DNA of 64,000 nucleotides from Niastella sp. OAS944 (GTDB lineage Bacteria; Bacteroidota; Bacteroidia; Chitinophagales; Chitinophagaceae). Positions within the stretch are counted from its first letter, which is position 1, and each line of letters begins with the position of its first letter. Under the pieces are notes generated by a model. That model did not search any database, was not told the origin of the DNA, and saw nothing but the letters and a program-made list of their open reading frames with translations. Below, one piece after another: positions 37,525 through 45,546 of this stretch. The stretch spans positions 2,088,841-2,152,840 of the forward strand of contig JANUBW010000001.1 in assembly GCA_024809215.1 (NCBI GenBank), given 5' to 3'. A program made the translations under genes and the position numbers.

Positions 37525-38394
37525 TTACTTTCCCGTCCATTTAATTTTTAAAATATTTCCGGAATGCAGATCACCGCCTTCATTGGATATATACAGATTA
37601 TTGTCTTTATCGAATGCAATTCCTTCAGGCTGGATATAGATGGCTGGATTAAGTTTATAAGCAGCTGTTACTTTCCAGTCCTTATCGGCAATTACCAATA
37701 ATTTGTTGATCGATGTAATTATATACCACTCGTTGGTACGGGGGTTGCGGGCAAGTGCAGATGGATGAAAGTTTATTTTATTTTCGCCGGTAATGTCTTT
37801 TATAGCGTGTACATCAATTTCAAACGCCCCATTCTGGCTGATAGAGCCGTTGCTATTCAGCTGCAAGATATACCCTTTTCCTGTTTTACTGGCCTTCTCA
37901 TCAGCACAATCCTTGCAGATAATATATATAAGCCCTGCTTTTTCATCGGCATACATACCTTCATACTCGCCTTTGGGCAACAGGTCTTTCCATTCCTGTA
38001 CATTCCCGCTCGCCTCTTCCTGATGAATATCAGCAAATGGGAAGGTATACAAAAGCCCATTGCTTTTTAGCATGATGACGGTATTGTTGCAAATTGCCAC
38101 ATCCTCATAATCGCCATGTTTACCAAAATGAAAATTGTGCGATCGCTTTTCGCCAGGCTTCAGGTAATACAGTTTGCCATTTTCATCCTCCTGGGCATAC
38201 ACAGTGTCACTATTACCTTTATAAAAGGTAATGCCCGAAATTTCTTCGAGGCTGGGCGGCATAACTATCTTTTGCGGATTGATGAGATCGTATTCTTTGG
38301 GACTGGTAAACTTAGGTTTTGGCCTGCAGGCAGTTGTAAGCAATGCCAAAAACAGCACGGCCCAACAACCCCGGAATATATTTACTGTATACAT
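37525..38394 (-). CDS. SdiA-regulated-domain-like beta-propeller lipoprotein
   Basis: About 289 residues from the ATG at 38394, chosen because it gives a lipoprotein signal (lipobox 'LALLTTAC') and avoids overlap with ppk1. The body is a six-bladed-propeller-type repeat protein of the SdiA-regulated / phytase-esterase-like group: 'LEEISGITFYKGNSDTVYA', 'GDYEDVAICNNTVIML', 'GEYEGMYADEKAGLIYIIC', 'QPEGIAFDKDNNLYISNEGG'. The enzymatic role of this family is unclear. It lies 10 bases after ppk1 and 13 before the barrel gene, so it is co-transcribed with them. Confidence 0.82.
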   Translation of the reverse strand: MYTVNIFRGCWAVLFLALLTTACRPKPKFTSPKEYDLINPQKIVMPPSLEEISGITFYKGNSDTVYAQEDENGKLYYLKPGEKRSHNFHFGKHGDYEDVAICNNTVIMLKSNGLLYTFPFADIHQEEASGNVQEWKDLLPKGEYEGMYADEKAGLIYIICKDCADEKASKTGKGYILQLNSNGSISQNGAFEIDVHAIKDITGENKINFHPSALARNPRTNEWYIITSINKLLVIADKDWKVTAAYKLNPAIYIQPEGIAFDKDNNLYISNEGGDLHSGNILKIKWTGK

Positions 38395-38404
38395 AATTGT
38401 TAGT

Positions 38405-40456
38405 TTACATCTGCTGCGCTGAAAGCAAATTATAAATGGCTTTTTGCGAACACAACACCGTACCATCGTTTGGCAATGGCACGTTATTCAGGTGCTCATC
38501 AATTGCAACGGCCTGGCCATTATCCTGCAGTTGCAATTGCAGTATTTCTATGATCTGTTTTTTAATGGCTTCATCATACACAGGAAAGCAAACTTCAATA
38601 CGCCGGTATATGTTCCGGTTCATCCAGTCGGCCGAGCCCATATACAATTCAGATGCGCCATTATTATGGAACAGAAATATTCTTCCATGTTCGAGGTAGC
38701 GGTCAACAATGCGCAGTATAGAAATATTTTCACTCAACCCCGGCATGCCAGGTCTTAAACAACAAATACTGCGTACGATCATGCGCACTTTTACGCCAGC
38801 CTTTGAGGCATCGTATAATTTGTTGATCAATACCTTTTCTTCCAGGTTGTTCATCTTAATGGTAATGGCTGCTTCTTTTCCCTGCCGCGCATTCTCTATT
38901 TCGCGGTCAATCATTTGCAGGAACCGCTGCTGCAGGTTGAATTGTGCCACCAGTAACTGGTTGAAGTTTATCAACCCGGGGTTGCCTGCTTTTTTCCGGT
39001 GCCCCAGGAAAATAAACAGCAATTCCATTTCGCGCAGGATATCGGGATGTGCAGTAAAAAGGATATGATCGGTATAAAAACGGGCAGTGCTTTCGTTCAT
39101 ATTGCCTGTTGCCAGCAAACCGGTATAGGCTATACGGTTGCCTTTCTTTCGCTTTACCAGGGCAATTTTTGCATGCACTTTAAGCGTAGTGGCGCTGTAT
39201 ATTATTTTCACGCCGGCCGCCTTCATTCGCTTCGACCAGCGGATATTATTGGCTTCGTCGAAACGGGCCTTCAATTCAACCAGCACAGAAACCTTTTTCC
39301 CGTTCTTAGCAGCGCTTACCAGGGCATTACCTATTCGTGAATCACTGGCAATGCGGTACAGGGTTACATAAATTTCGGTAACGGCCGGGTTTACGGCTGC
39401 TTCGTTAAAGAACCGCAACACCAGGTCGTACGACTGGTAGGGCGGATGCAGTATAATGTCTTTCTGTTCTATTTGCTCAAACAGCGATAACGTTCCATTA
39501 CCCTGTTTTACCGAAATGGCCGGCCATTTATCATAGCTTAGTGAAGCATCTTTAGCAGGGAAAGAACCCAGGTCTTTCAGGTTGTGATAACAGCCGCCCT
39601 GCACCACCATGGCATTCTGCAGCTTTAAAGCCATTATCAATAACTGTAAATGACCGTTTTCAATACCGGGCTCGTGTAATAAGCGGGTAGCCAGCCCAAA
39701 ATCGCGTTTGCTTAACTGTTCTTCAATCTTACGGGCTACATCGCCTTCATAATCATCTGCCACTTCCAGCTCGGCATCGCGGGTTATTTTAAAACTATAA
39801 CAGCCTTTAACAACAGTATGTTTGAAGATGGCCGAAAGATTGTCTTTTATAATATCATCGAGGAAAACAACAAATTGTTCATTGCCCCTTTGAACGGTAA
39901 AGAAACGCGGCAGGTTATCTGACGGAATATTTATAATTACCAGCTCATCGTAACCGCGTTCATTCTCGACAACAGTAAGCAAATAGATCTTATTATTCTC
40001 GGGAAAGAACTTAACGCCCGAAATTGACAAATACACCGGTTGCAAAAACGCCATTACCTGTGTATTGAAATAATCTGTAACGTCGGCCCTGATATTATCC
40101 GGAATGGGCTCGTTATACAATAGGTGTATGTTCTTTTCCTTTAGTAGGGGCAATAATTCGGTAGTGAAAATAGCGCCAAACCGCTCCTGCTGTTCATTGA
40201 TAGTATTATTTATCTGGTACAGCAGCGCCGACTTGGCCTGTTCTTTTTTATGCTCACCTTTTGAATGATGTATTTTTTCCAGGGCCATTACCGCCGGCAT
40301 ACGCACCCGGTAAAATTCATCGAGGTTGCTGGAATAAATTGACAGGAACTTTATTCGTTCCAGCAATGGTACGTTGTTCTTGCCCGCTTCTTCCAACACT
40401 CTTCCATTAAATGACAACCAGCTTAGGTCCCGGTCGAAAAAAGTTTCAGATTGCAT
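38405..40456 (-). CDS. ppk1: Polyphosphate kinase 1
   Basis: 683 residues, full length. N-domain 'FFDRDLSWLSFNGRVLEEA', head domain 'YSSNLDEFYRVRMPAV', catalytic C1/C2 domains with the autophosphorylated histidine at about 428 in 'SATTLKVHAKIALVKRKKG' and the second phospholipase-D-like motif near 'YLEHGRIFLFHNNG'. 'ILHPPYQSYDLVLRFFNEAA' and 'VTLYRIASDSRIGNALVSAA' are also diagnostic. It synthesises polyphosphate from ATP, reversibly, and is membrane-associated. The gene follows the HD-transmembrane gene by 13 bases and precedes the SdiA-like gene by 10, in one operon. No exopolyphosphatase gene is adjacent, which is a common partner elsewhere. Confidence 0.97.
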   Translation of the reverse strand: MQSETFFDRDLSWLSFNGRVLEEAGKNNVPLLERIKFLSIYSSNLDEFYRVRMPAVMALEKIHHSKGEHKKEQAKSALLYQINNTINEQQERFGAIFTTELLPLLKEKNIHLLYNEPIPDNIRADVTDYFNTQVMAFLQPVYLSISGVKFFPENNKIYLLTVVENERGYDELVIINIPSDNLPRFFTVQRGNEQFVVFLDDIIKDNLSAIFKHTVVKGCYSFKITRDAELEVADDYEGDVARKIEEQLSKRDFGLATRLLHEPGIENGHLQLLIMALKLQNAMVVQGGCYHNLKDLGSFPAKDASLSYDKWPAISVKQGNGTLSLFEQIEQKDIILHPPYQSYDLVLRFFNEAAVNPAVTEIYVTLYRIASDSRIGNALVSAAKNGKKVSVLVELKARFDEANNIRWSKRMKAAGVKIIYSATTLKVHAKIALVKRKKGNRIAYTGLLATGNMNESTARFYTDHILFTAHPDILREMELLFIFLGHRKKAGNPGLINFNQLLVAQFNLQQRFLQMIDREIENARQGKEAAITIKMNNLEEKVLINKLYDASKAGVKVRMIVRSICCLRPGMPGLSENISILRIVDRYLEHGRIFLFHNNGASELYMGSADWMNRNIYRRIEVCFPVYDEAIKKQIIEILQLQLQDNGQAVAIDEHLNNVPLPNDGTVLCSQKAIYNLLSAQQM

Positions 40457-40469
40457 GCGGTTACTGATT

Positions 40470-41714
40470 TCAAGTAGTTACGATGGCAGCAATGGAAAAA
40501 GCGATCACTGATACTATCAGCCCATACATGAACACGTTGTAGGAGATGCGCAGGCGCTGATACTTTGAACCCAGCACTACCCCTTGCGAATACACGTCTT
40601 TTATAAGACTGCGGTACAGGAAATCGCGATCGTCCATCATTTGCAACATGCCCGATGTATAATCGTCCATGCTCATCTTAAAAAAGTTGCCAAAGAATAA
40701 AAGGTTTACCTTTTTTTCGTTGATATCGGTTTGGGTAAAAGTGCCGCGGGGTATATTGGGCCGGGTGGCCAGAATAGCAAATACAATGGTCACCAGGCTA
40801 ACAGCAAGCAGCGTCATGGCGGGTATGGTGTATTGGGGAAATTGTTCCAGGTTCTTTAACAATACACTCAATAAAACCGAAATGATGATAGAGTTTACCG
40901 AGATCATAATATGTGCCTTACTGTCGGCCATATCGCTCAGGCGCTGGTGATTGCCCGAGGTGATCCTGAACATGGTCTCAATGCCGCGGTCGGGCCGGGC
41001 CTTGCGTTTACCCTTTTCATCAAGTTCTTCGGTTATCAGGGGCTTTAATTTAGACTTTGTTGTTTGCGGTTGGGCAACTTCTACCGCAACTGGTACAGCA
41101 TTTTTAAGTTCGGGATTTTTTTCGGCCGCCTTTGCTTTTAGTTTTTCCAGGTGTTTGGCCTTGGTATCGTTTAGCAACAATCGACAATAATCCGTATGGT
41201 ATTGGTGCGTTTCGAGCAGGCGAATGGTTTTATTACGCCATTCGTCTTTGCTGATATCTATTTTATGCAGCTCAATAAATTCCTTGCGAATTATTTTATT
41301 CAATTCGGCAAATTTGGCCGTACCCAGGTGAAACAGGTCGGCATCTGCTACAATTTTCTCGAGCAGGGTTTGGGGGTTTTGCGGCAACCGCGTAGCCCGT
41401 ATACAGTTACCTACGGTTTCAATGGTCTTCGCATCAACGTCCTTTCTGTTTAAAAATGCAGCCGCTTCTTCCGCCCCTTTTTCTTCATGCCTTGCCGGCT
41501 CAGTATAATATCCAATATCATGGAACCAGGCTGCCGTTACCACAATAAAGTAATCCAGGTCATTCAACCGGTAATGATTGGCTATTTCGATGGCCGCGCT
41601 CACTACGTTTTCGGTATGCACCAGGTTATGATAAATTAATTTATCATTTGCATGGGTGTGAAAGAACGAGGTTACGTATTGTTTTACTTCATCCAATAAC
41701 GTATAATAATTCAT
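40470..41714 (-). CDS. HD-domain phosphohydrolase fused to Pycsar-type transmembrane effector (DUF5706)
   Basis: 414 residues. N-terminal HD domain: His33 in 'YHNLVHTENV', His65-Asp66 in 'AAWFHDIGYY', and Asp124 in 'IVADADLFHL', giving a complete metal-binding set. A charged linker (about 180-245) leads to the PycTM/DUF5706 region: 'TMFRITSGNHQRLSDMADSK' then 'AHIMISVNSIIISVLLSVLL', and further membrane helices at about 297-315 and 393-412. In Pycsar defence the PycTM effector responds to cCMP/cUMP. No pyrimidine cyclase gene is present here; instead ppk1 follows 13 bases downstream. The HD part could hydrolyse a nucleotide signal that gates its own membrane domain. Domain identity is firm; function is inference. 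Confidence 0.87.
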   Translation of the reverse strand: MNYYTLLDEVKQYVTSFFHTHANDKLIYHNLVHTENVVSAAIEIANHYRLNDLDYFIVVTAAWFHDIGYYTEPARHEEKGAEEAAAFLNRKDVDAKTIETVGNCIRATRLPQNPQTLLEKIVADADLFHLGTAKFAELNKIIRKEFIELHKIDISKDEWRNKTIRLLETHQYHTDYCRLLLNDTKAKHLEKLKAKAAEKNPELKNAVPVAVEVAQPQTTKSKLKPLITEELDEKGKRKARPDRGIETMFRITSGNHQRLSDMADSKAHIMISVNSIIISVLLSVLLKNLEQFPQYTIPAMTLLAVSLVTIVFAILATRPNIPRGTFTQTDINEKKVNLLFFGNFFKMSMDDYTSGMLQMMDDRDFLYRSLIKDVYSQGVVLGSKYQRLRISYNVFMYGLIVSVIAFSIAAIVTT

Positions 41715-41860
41715 ATGAGGAATTCTTTTACTGTCTACAAGTATATAACAAGTAACTGAGAATTAGGCTATATAGCTCCAAAGGTAGGGTCATTTATGTA
41801 GCCTTTGTCATAAAATAATTGACAGTTACATCAAATTACAGGGTTTGTATAACGGGGCAA

Positions 41861-41899
41861 AAAAAAATGTGCCATTCGCCGGGGGCGAATGGCACATTT
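41861..41899 (-). terminator. Strong rho-independent terminator of the YceI operon
   Basis: Sixteen-base perfect stem (41865-41880 with 41884-41899), three-base loop, followed on the minus strand by a run of T residues (the A-run at 41859-41867 on the plus strand). It terminates the transcript carrying the two YceI genes and the membrane protein. Confidence 0.92.
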
Positions 41900-41992
41900 A
41901 AAAAATTTGGCCGGAAGCAACAACTATCATCCGTTTAAAATATCCTTTCTGTAATTATATCCTTTCTTTTCACCACCTCCGGCCTACGCCAA

Positions 41993-42011
41993 GGCTTCGG
42001 CCGGCGAAGCC
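41993..42011. repeat. GGCTTCG-CGAAGCC hairpin, extragenic palindrome
   Basis: Seven-base stem with a GCCGG loop, embedded in 'CCTACGCCAAGGCTTCGG', a wording that recurs as intergenic palindromes in many genomes. It lies directly before the stop of the 42024 gene on the minus strand. Only one copy occurs in this window. Confidence 0.5.
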
Positions 42012-42023
42012 ACAGCGCTTTAT

Positions 42024-42419
42024 TTATTTCTTTACGAAGATCGGTTTCAGGGTTAACCAGGCCAATGGCGGGAAAAACAGCATAGGCACGGTTAAACCGG
42101 GAAACAGAAATAAGGCGCTTTCATCAAAATCCATGGGTAAAACATAGCCAATGGGTATCACAATTGCGCCAAAGGACAGTATAACGAAGAGCAGGTTAAA
42201 GATGATCTCCCCTGCTTTGGGCAACCATTTGGTAAGCAAACCGTATACAACGGAAGCCAGCAGGTTGATGAGTATACCGCCTATGAAGATCTTTGCGGGG
42301 GTTACAATGGCCGAGAAATTGGCCTCATTGGCCTTGAAATATACCTTTTGATATATAAAGGCCGCCAGGCCAGCCATTACACCCGATACCAAACCCAGTA
42401 ATAATAATCTTTTAAACAT
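42024..42419 (-). CDS. Small membrane protein, unknown function, in YceI operon
   Basis: 131 residues with four predicted membrane segments: about 5-25 ('LLLGLVSGVMAGLAAFIY'), 40-64, 74-96 ('IIFNLLFVILSFGAIVIPI') and 105-125 ('LFLFPGLTVPMLFFPPLAWL'). No family recognised. It starts 14 bases after the stop of the second YceI gene and is followed by a strong terminator, so it is the last gene of a three-gene operon. In proteobacteria YceI is often paired with cytochrome b561; this protein lacks the haem histidines of b561 but may play an analogous membrane role. Confidence 0.82.
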   Translation of the reverse strand: MFKRLLLLGLVSGVMAGLAAFIYQKVYFKANEANFSAIVTPAKIFIGGILINLLASVVYGLLTKWLPKAGEIIFNLLFVILSFGAIVIPIGYVLPMDFDESALFLFPGLTVPMLFFPPLAWLTLKPIFVKK

Positions 42420-42432
42420 ATTGGTTGCTTTA

Positions 42433-42969
42433 TTAGCCTTTGGTAACCGGAACAGCTACGTCGATCTTTATCTGTTCGGCCACATCGCCACCGGGTTTAC
42501 CGATCTTAAAATCTGAACGGTTCACAGTAAAGCTGCCATTAAAGGTAGCGCCGGTGCCGGCTTTTTTAAAGGTAAAGGGGATGGTGAACTCTTTGGTTAC
42601 ACCTTTTATTTGCAAATCGCCGGTTACACTGTAACCAGTAGCTGTTTTTGCAAACTTTTTGCTGGTGAACTTTATAACAGGGAATTTAGTTGCATCGAAC
42701 CACTCTTCGCCTTTGGCGTGTTTGTTCTGCAAACCGTTACCGGTGTTAATAGAGGCCACATCAACTGTTACATCAAATTTAGAGGTAGCGGGATTTGCAT
42801 CGTCAAAAGCAATGGTGCCTTTGAAGGTTTTGAAAATACCAGCTACTTCGGAGCTCGAAAACTTGATACTGTATTTATCGGTGATCGTCCAGTTTTGAGC
42901 CAGAACGGTGAAGGCGAACACTGCTGTAAAAGCCAGCAGTGTTGCCATTGAAAAGATCAGCTTCTTCAT
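42433..42969 (-). CDS. YceI-family periplasmic lipid-binding protein
   Basis: About 178 residues from the ATG at 42969; a TTG two codons upstream is possible. Signal peptide ends 'AFTVLAQ'. Lipocalin-like YceI barrel: 'WTITDKYSIKFSSSEVAGIF', 'VDVASINTGNGLQNKHAKGE', 'KFPVIKFTSKKF', 'VTGDLQIKGVTKEFTIPFTF' and 'FTVNRSDFKIG'. The family binds polyisoprenoid lipids such as quinone precursors in its central channel. It lies 12 bases after a second YceI gene and shares its architecture. Acts in the periplasm. Confidence 0.95.
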   Translation of the reverse strand: MKKLIFSMATLLAFTAVFAFTVLAQNWTITDKYSIKFSSSEVAGIFKTFKGTIAFDDANPATSKFDVTVDVASINTGNGLQNKHAKGEEWFDATKFPVIKFTSKKFAKTATGYSVTGDLQIKGVTKEFTIPFTFKKAGTGATFNGSFTVNRSDFKIGKPGGDVAEQIKIDVAVPVTKG

Positions 42970-42981
42970 AATCAAATATTA

Positions 42982-43554
42982 TTAGTCTTTTGCAAATTCA
43001 GTGCTTGCTTGCAATACAACACCATCACCCAGCATAGCAGCAGGCGTGCTGGCAGCGATACCGAATTCAGAACGTTTAACAACACCAGCGATGTTGAAAC
43101 CAGCCATTTGCTTTTTGCTCATTGGGTTTTCAACATTTCCGTTGAAGGTAACATCCAGAGTTACAGGTTTGGTAACGCCATGCAATGTAAGATCGCCGGT
43201 TACTTTATATTTCTTACCGCTAACTTTTTTGAAAGAGGTGCTTTTGAAAGTAAGGGTAGGATATTTTTCTGCATCGAAGAAATCGGGTCCTTGCAGGTGT
43301 TTGTCGCGCATTTCGTTTTCGGTATTTACGCTTTTAACATCAGCAGTCAATTCTACAACAGCATCAGAAAAATCGGGTTTTGATGAAGTGATCTTTGCAT
43401 CGGTGATCTTGAATGAACCACTTGTTTCAGAGATACCCATGTGAGTTACATTAAAACCTAATCTTGAGTGTGCTTTGTCAATAGACCAGGTTTGTGCAAA
43501 TGTTGTTGCTGTAGATGCGATCAATAAGGCTGCGATGATAGTTGCTTTTTTCAT
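42982..43554 (-). CDS. YceI-family periplasmic lipid-binding protein
   Basis: 190 residues. Signal peptide ends 'TATTFAQ'. Motifs: 'WSIDKAHSRLGFNVTHMGIS', 'ADVKSVNTENEMRDKHLQG', 'KYPTLTFKSTSF', 'VTGDLTLHGVTKPVTLDVTF' and 'VKRSEFGIA'. It keeps the His of 'KAHSRLGF' that is typical of the family; the downstream paralogue has Tyr-Ser in place of His-Ser at that point ('DKYSIKF'). First gene of the YceI-YceI-membrane-protein operon. Divergent ligand binding between the copies is plausible but unproven. Confidence 0.95.
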   Translation of the reverse strand: MKKATIIAALLIASTATTFAQTWSIDKAHSRLGFNVTHMGISETSGSFKITDAKITSSKPDFSDAVVELTADVKSVNTENEMRDKHLQGPDFFDAEKYPTLTFKSTSFKKVSGKKYKVTGDLTLHGVTKPVTLDVTFNGNVENPMSKKQMAGFNIAGVVKRSEFGIAASTPAAMLGDGVVLQASTEFAKD

Positions 43555-43707
43555 GTTTCTATTGTTTGAGTATTAATGTATAGAGATAATGATATGGTAA
43601 CCTTTCCGGGTAATATTCACCTGGAAAAATTCACATGGCTAAAATCAAAATGTGCAATCGTTTATGGTACGCCGTTTAGGAAGGGAAGCAAATATAGATC
43701 ATTGATC

Positions 43708-44409
43708 TTATTTGCAATCACCATCGGTAGAACAAACTTCTCCCTGAATGGTTGTGAACTGTGTATTTTCTTTTTTCCATTCGGTATAAGACTGGTTCAG
43801 CGCCTGTACAAAGGTTTCGGTAGCCTGTGCGCCCGAAACCGCATACTTACGGTCTATTACAAAGAACGGAACGCCACGAATGGCCAATTCCTCAGCCTCT
43901 GCAATGTCTTTTTGAACGTCCTTCGTATAAGCATCACTTTCCAGGGCCTGTTTTACAGCTGCGGCATCGAGCCCTATATCGATACCTAATTGAATTAGGG
44001 TATCGTGATCGGAAATATCTTTTCCTTCGGTAAAATAAGCTTTGAACAGGCTTTCTTCGGCCTCAAGCCCTTTACCATTTTTCTTTGCCAGGTTGGCAAA
44101 GCGGTGTGCATCAAACGAATTGGCCACAACAGCCTTGTCGAAATTATATTGCAAACCTTCGGCAGCGGCCATGCCAGTTACCTGACCATTCAATTCTTTG
44201 GCTTTTTCAACCGAAAAACCTTTTCTTTCGGCCAGGTATTCATGTATTTTCTTACCAGGTTCTTTTTTAATAGAAGGATCGAGCTGGAACGCTTTCCATT
44301 CTACTTCAATTTCGTTACTGAACGGCAGTTGGTTCAATGCATTTTCAAAACGCCGTTTGCCAATGTAGCAAAACGGGCACATCACATCTGACCAGATCTC
44401 TACTTTCAT
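43708..44409 (-). CDS. DsbA-family (FrnE-like) oxidoreductase
   Basis: 233 residues with no signal peptide, so cytoplasmic. It opens 'MKVEIWSDVMCPFCYIGKRR' with the CPFC active site, the hallmark of FrnE/2-hydroxychromene-isomerase-like thioredoxin folds. The helical insert follows ('HRFANLAKKNGKGLEAEESL', 'AYFTEGKDISDHDTLIQLG') and then the cis-Pro strand 'IRGVPFFVIDRKYAVSGAQ'. It would act in cytosolic disulfide or electrophile handling. It lies 25 bases downstream of the NmrA-type reductase on the same strand, making a small redox operon beside an HxlR regulator. Confidence 0.93.
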   Translation of the reverse strand: MKVEIWSDVMCPFCYIGKRRFENALNQLPFSNEIEVEWKAFQLDPSIKKEPGKKIHEYLAERKGFSVEKAKELNGQVTGMAAAEGLQYNFDKAVVANSFDAHRFANLAKKNGKGLEAEESLFKAYFTEGKDISDHDTLIQLGIDIGLDAAAVKQALESDAYTKDVQKDIAEAEELAIRGVPFFVIDRKYAVSGAQATETFVQALNQSYTEWKKENTQFTTIQGEVCSTDGDCK

Positions 44410-44434
44410 ACTATATTGTTTTTTGCTACTTGTT

Positions 44435-45298
44435 TTAGATGCCTAATACTTTAGGCAGGTACGCTTCGAGGGTAATCGGTTTTCTTTGTAATAATTTTTC
44501 AAGCGCATTATCATTGGAATCGAGTTCACCTATGCTTATGCCCTCGGCAATGCCGGCATACATGGGTATATACGCTTCGGGCACACCTGCCTGTTTCATT
44601 CCTTCTTTCAATGCATCGAGCGAAACGGGGATATATTGAATTGTTTTTCCGGTAACCTTGCTTAATACATCGGCGATTTCGTGGAAAGTATAGGAGTGGT
44701 TGCCTGCGATCTCATATATTTTATTGGCATGTGCAGCCGGTGCAATGGCTACATTGGCAATGGCCTCGGCCATATCGGCACGGGCGGCAAAGTTTGCTTT
44801 GCCATTACCGGCAGCATAATACCACTGACCATTTTGTAAAGCGCCACCCAGTAAACCTGGCAGTACTTCTATATAAAAGGTGTTACGTAAGCTGGTGTAG
44901 GCAATGCCGCTTTCCTTCAGAAAGTTTTCGGTATGGTAGTGATCGATACCAGCGGTAAACTTCAGATTCGCAGATGCTTTCAGTACGCTGGTATAAATAA
45001 TATTTTTTACCCCGGCTGCTTTTGCTGCATCAACCACATTGCGGTGCTGCGCTACCCGGTCGTGAATGTTACCCGATGAAATGAAAACCAGGGTATCTAT
45101 TCCCTGAAAAGCGGTTTGCAGGGAAGCGGCATCATGGTAATCGCCTTTTCGAAGGCTGATACCTTTCGCGGCCAAACCTTCGGCCTTTTTTTCATCCCTA
45201 ACCAGGCCGGCAATTTGACCCGCGGGTACGTTTTTGCTTAAAAGCTGATCGATGGTGGCGGTTCCAAGGTGCCCGGTAGCTGCTGTAACCAATATCAT
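44435..45298 (-). CDS. NmrA-like NAD(P)H-dependent quinone oxidoreductase (SDR)
   Basis: 287 residues. The Rossmann glycine motif is at the N-terminus ('ILVTAATGHLGTATIDQLL'), followed by 'ISLRKGDYHDAASLQTAFQG', 'GIDTLVFISS' and 'HRNVVDAAKAAGVKNIIYTS'. This is the QOR2/YtfG-type atypical SDR without a Tyr-x3-Lys pair. It would reduce quinones using NADPH. It is divergent from an HxlR regulator (248-base gap with dyad elements), as in the QorR-qor and YtfH-YtfG arrangements, and upstream of a DsbA-like gene. Confidence 0.92.
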   Translation of the reverse strand: MILVTAATGHLGTATIDQLLSKNVPAGQIAGLVRDEKKAEGLAAKGISLRKGDYHDAASLQTAFQGIDTLVFISSGNIHDRVAQHRNVVDAAKAAGVKNIIYTSVLKASANLKFTAGIDHYHTENFLKESGIAYTSLRNTFYIEVLPGLLGGALQNGQWYYAAGNGKANFAARADMAEAIANVAIAPAAHANKIYEIAGNHSYTFHEIADVLSKVTGKTIQYIPVSLDALKEGMKQAGVPEAYIPMYAGIAEGISIGELDSNDNALEKLLQRKPITLEAYLPKVLGI

Positions 45299-45435
45299 AT
45301 TTAATTATTTACAGTTTTCGCTATTCTTACACATATCACTCATTTCGTGCAACTTATAAGTGTTTTTTTGTGCAATTTGGCGATGAACTTGTGAACTTTA
45401 TATTTTTGTTTTAACTTGCATCCTATTAGTTTCTT

Positions 45436-45452
45436 ACTCTCTTTTGGAGAGT
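45436..45452. promoter_or_regulatory. Inverted repeat ACTCTC-N5-GAGAGT in the divergent control region
   Basis: Six-base perfect arms around TTTTG, between the reductase and HxlR genes. It could be a regulator site or a leader hairpin. CTTAC/GTAAG words surround it. Confidence 0.3.
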
Positions 45453-45506
45453 CAAAGCTAATAAGTAAGTTAATACCAACAAAGAACTTACTTTCCAGTG
45501 AGCCAG

Positions 45507-45520
45507 TTACTTCGAGGTAA
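45507..45520. promoter_or_regulatory. Near-palindromic TTAC-T-TCGA-G-GTAA, candidate HxlR operator
   Basis: Fourteen bases, palindromic apart from one pair, starting 40 bases before the HxlR ATG at 45547. Additional CTTAC half-sites lie around 45487-45492 and 45474-45480. HxlR proteins bind GTA/TAC-rich dyads near their own starts; the assignment is inferred from position and form. Confidence 0.4.
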
Positions 45521-45546
45521 GTATTATTGACTATCAATGTTATGAC

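Larger units (their letters stand above)
41715..42023. other. Intergenic region with terminator and hairpin repeat
   Basis: 309 bases upstream of the HD-PycTM gene and downstream of the YceI operon. It contains the strong terminator at 41861-41899 and the GGCTTCG...CGAAGCC hairpin at 41993-42011. The stretch 41715-41860 probably holds the operon promoter; no clear TAnnTTTG box was found by eye. Confidence 0.6.

Noticed and set aside
38999..39340. Plus-strand ORF opposite ppk1
   Set aside because: Antisense shadow of a highly conserved gene with no recognisable features.
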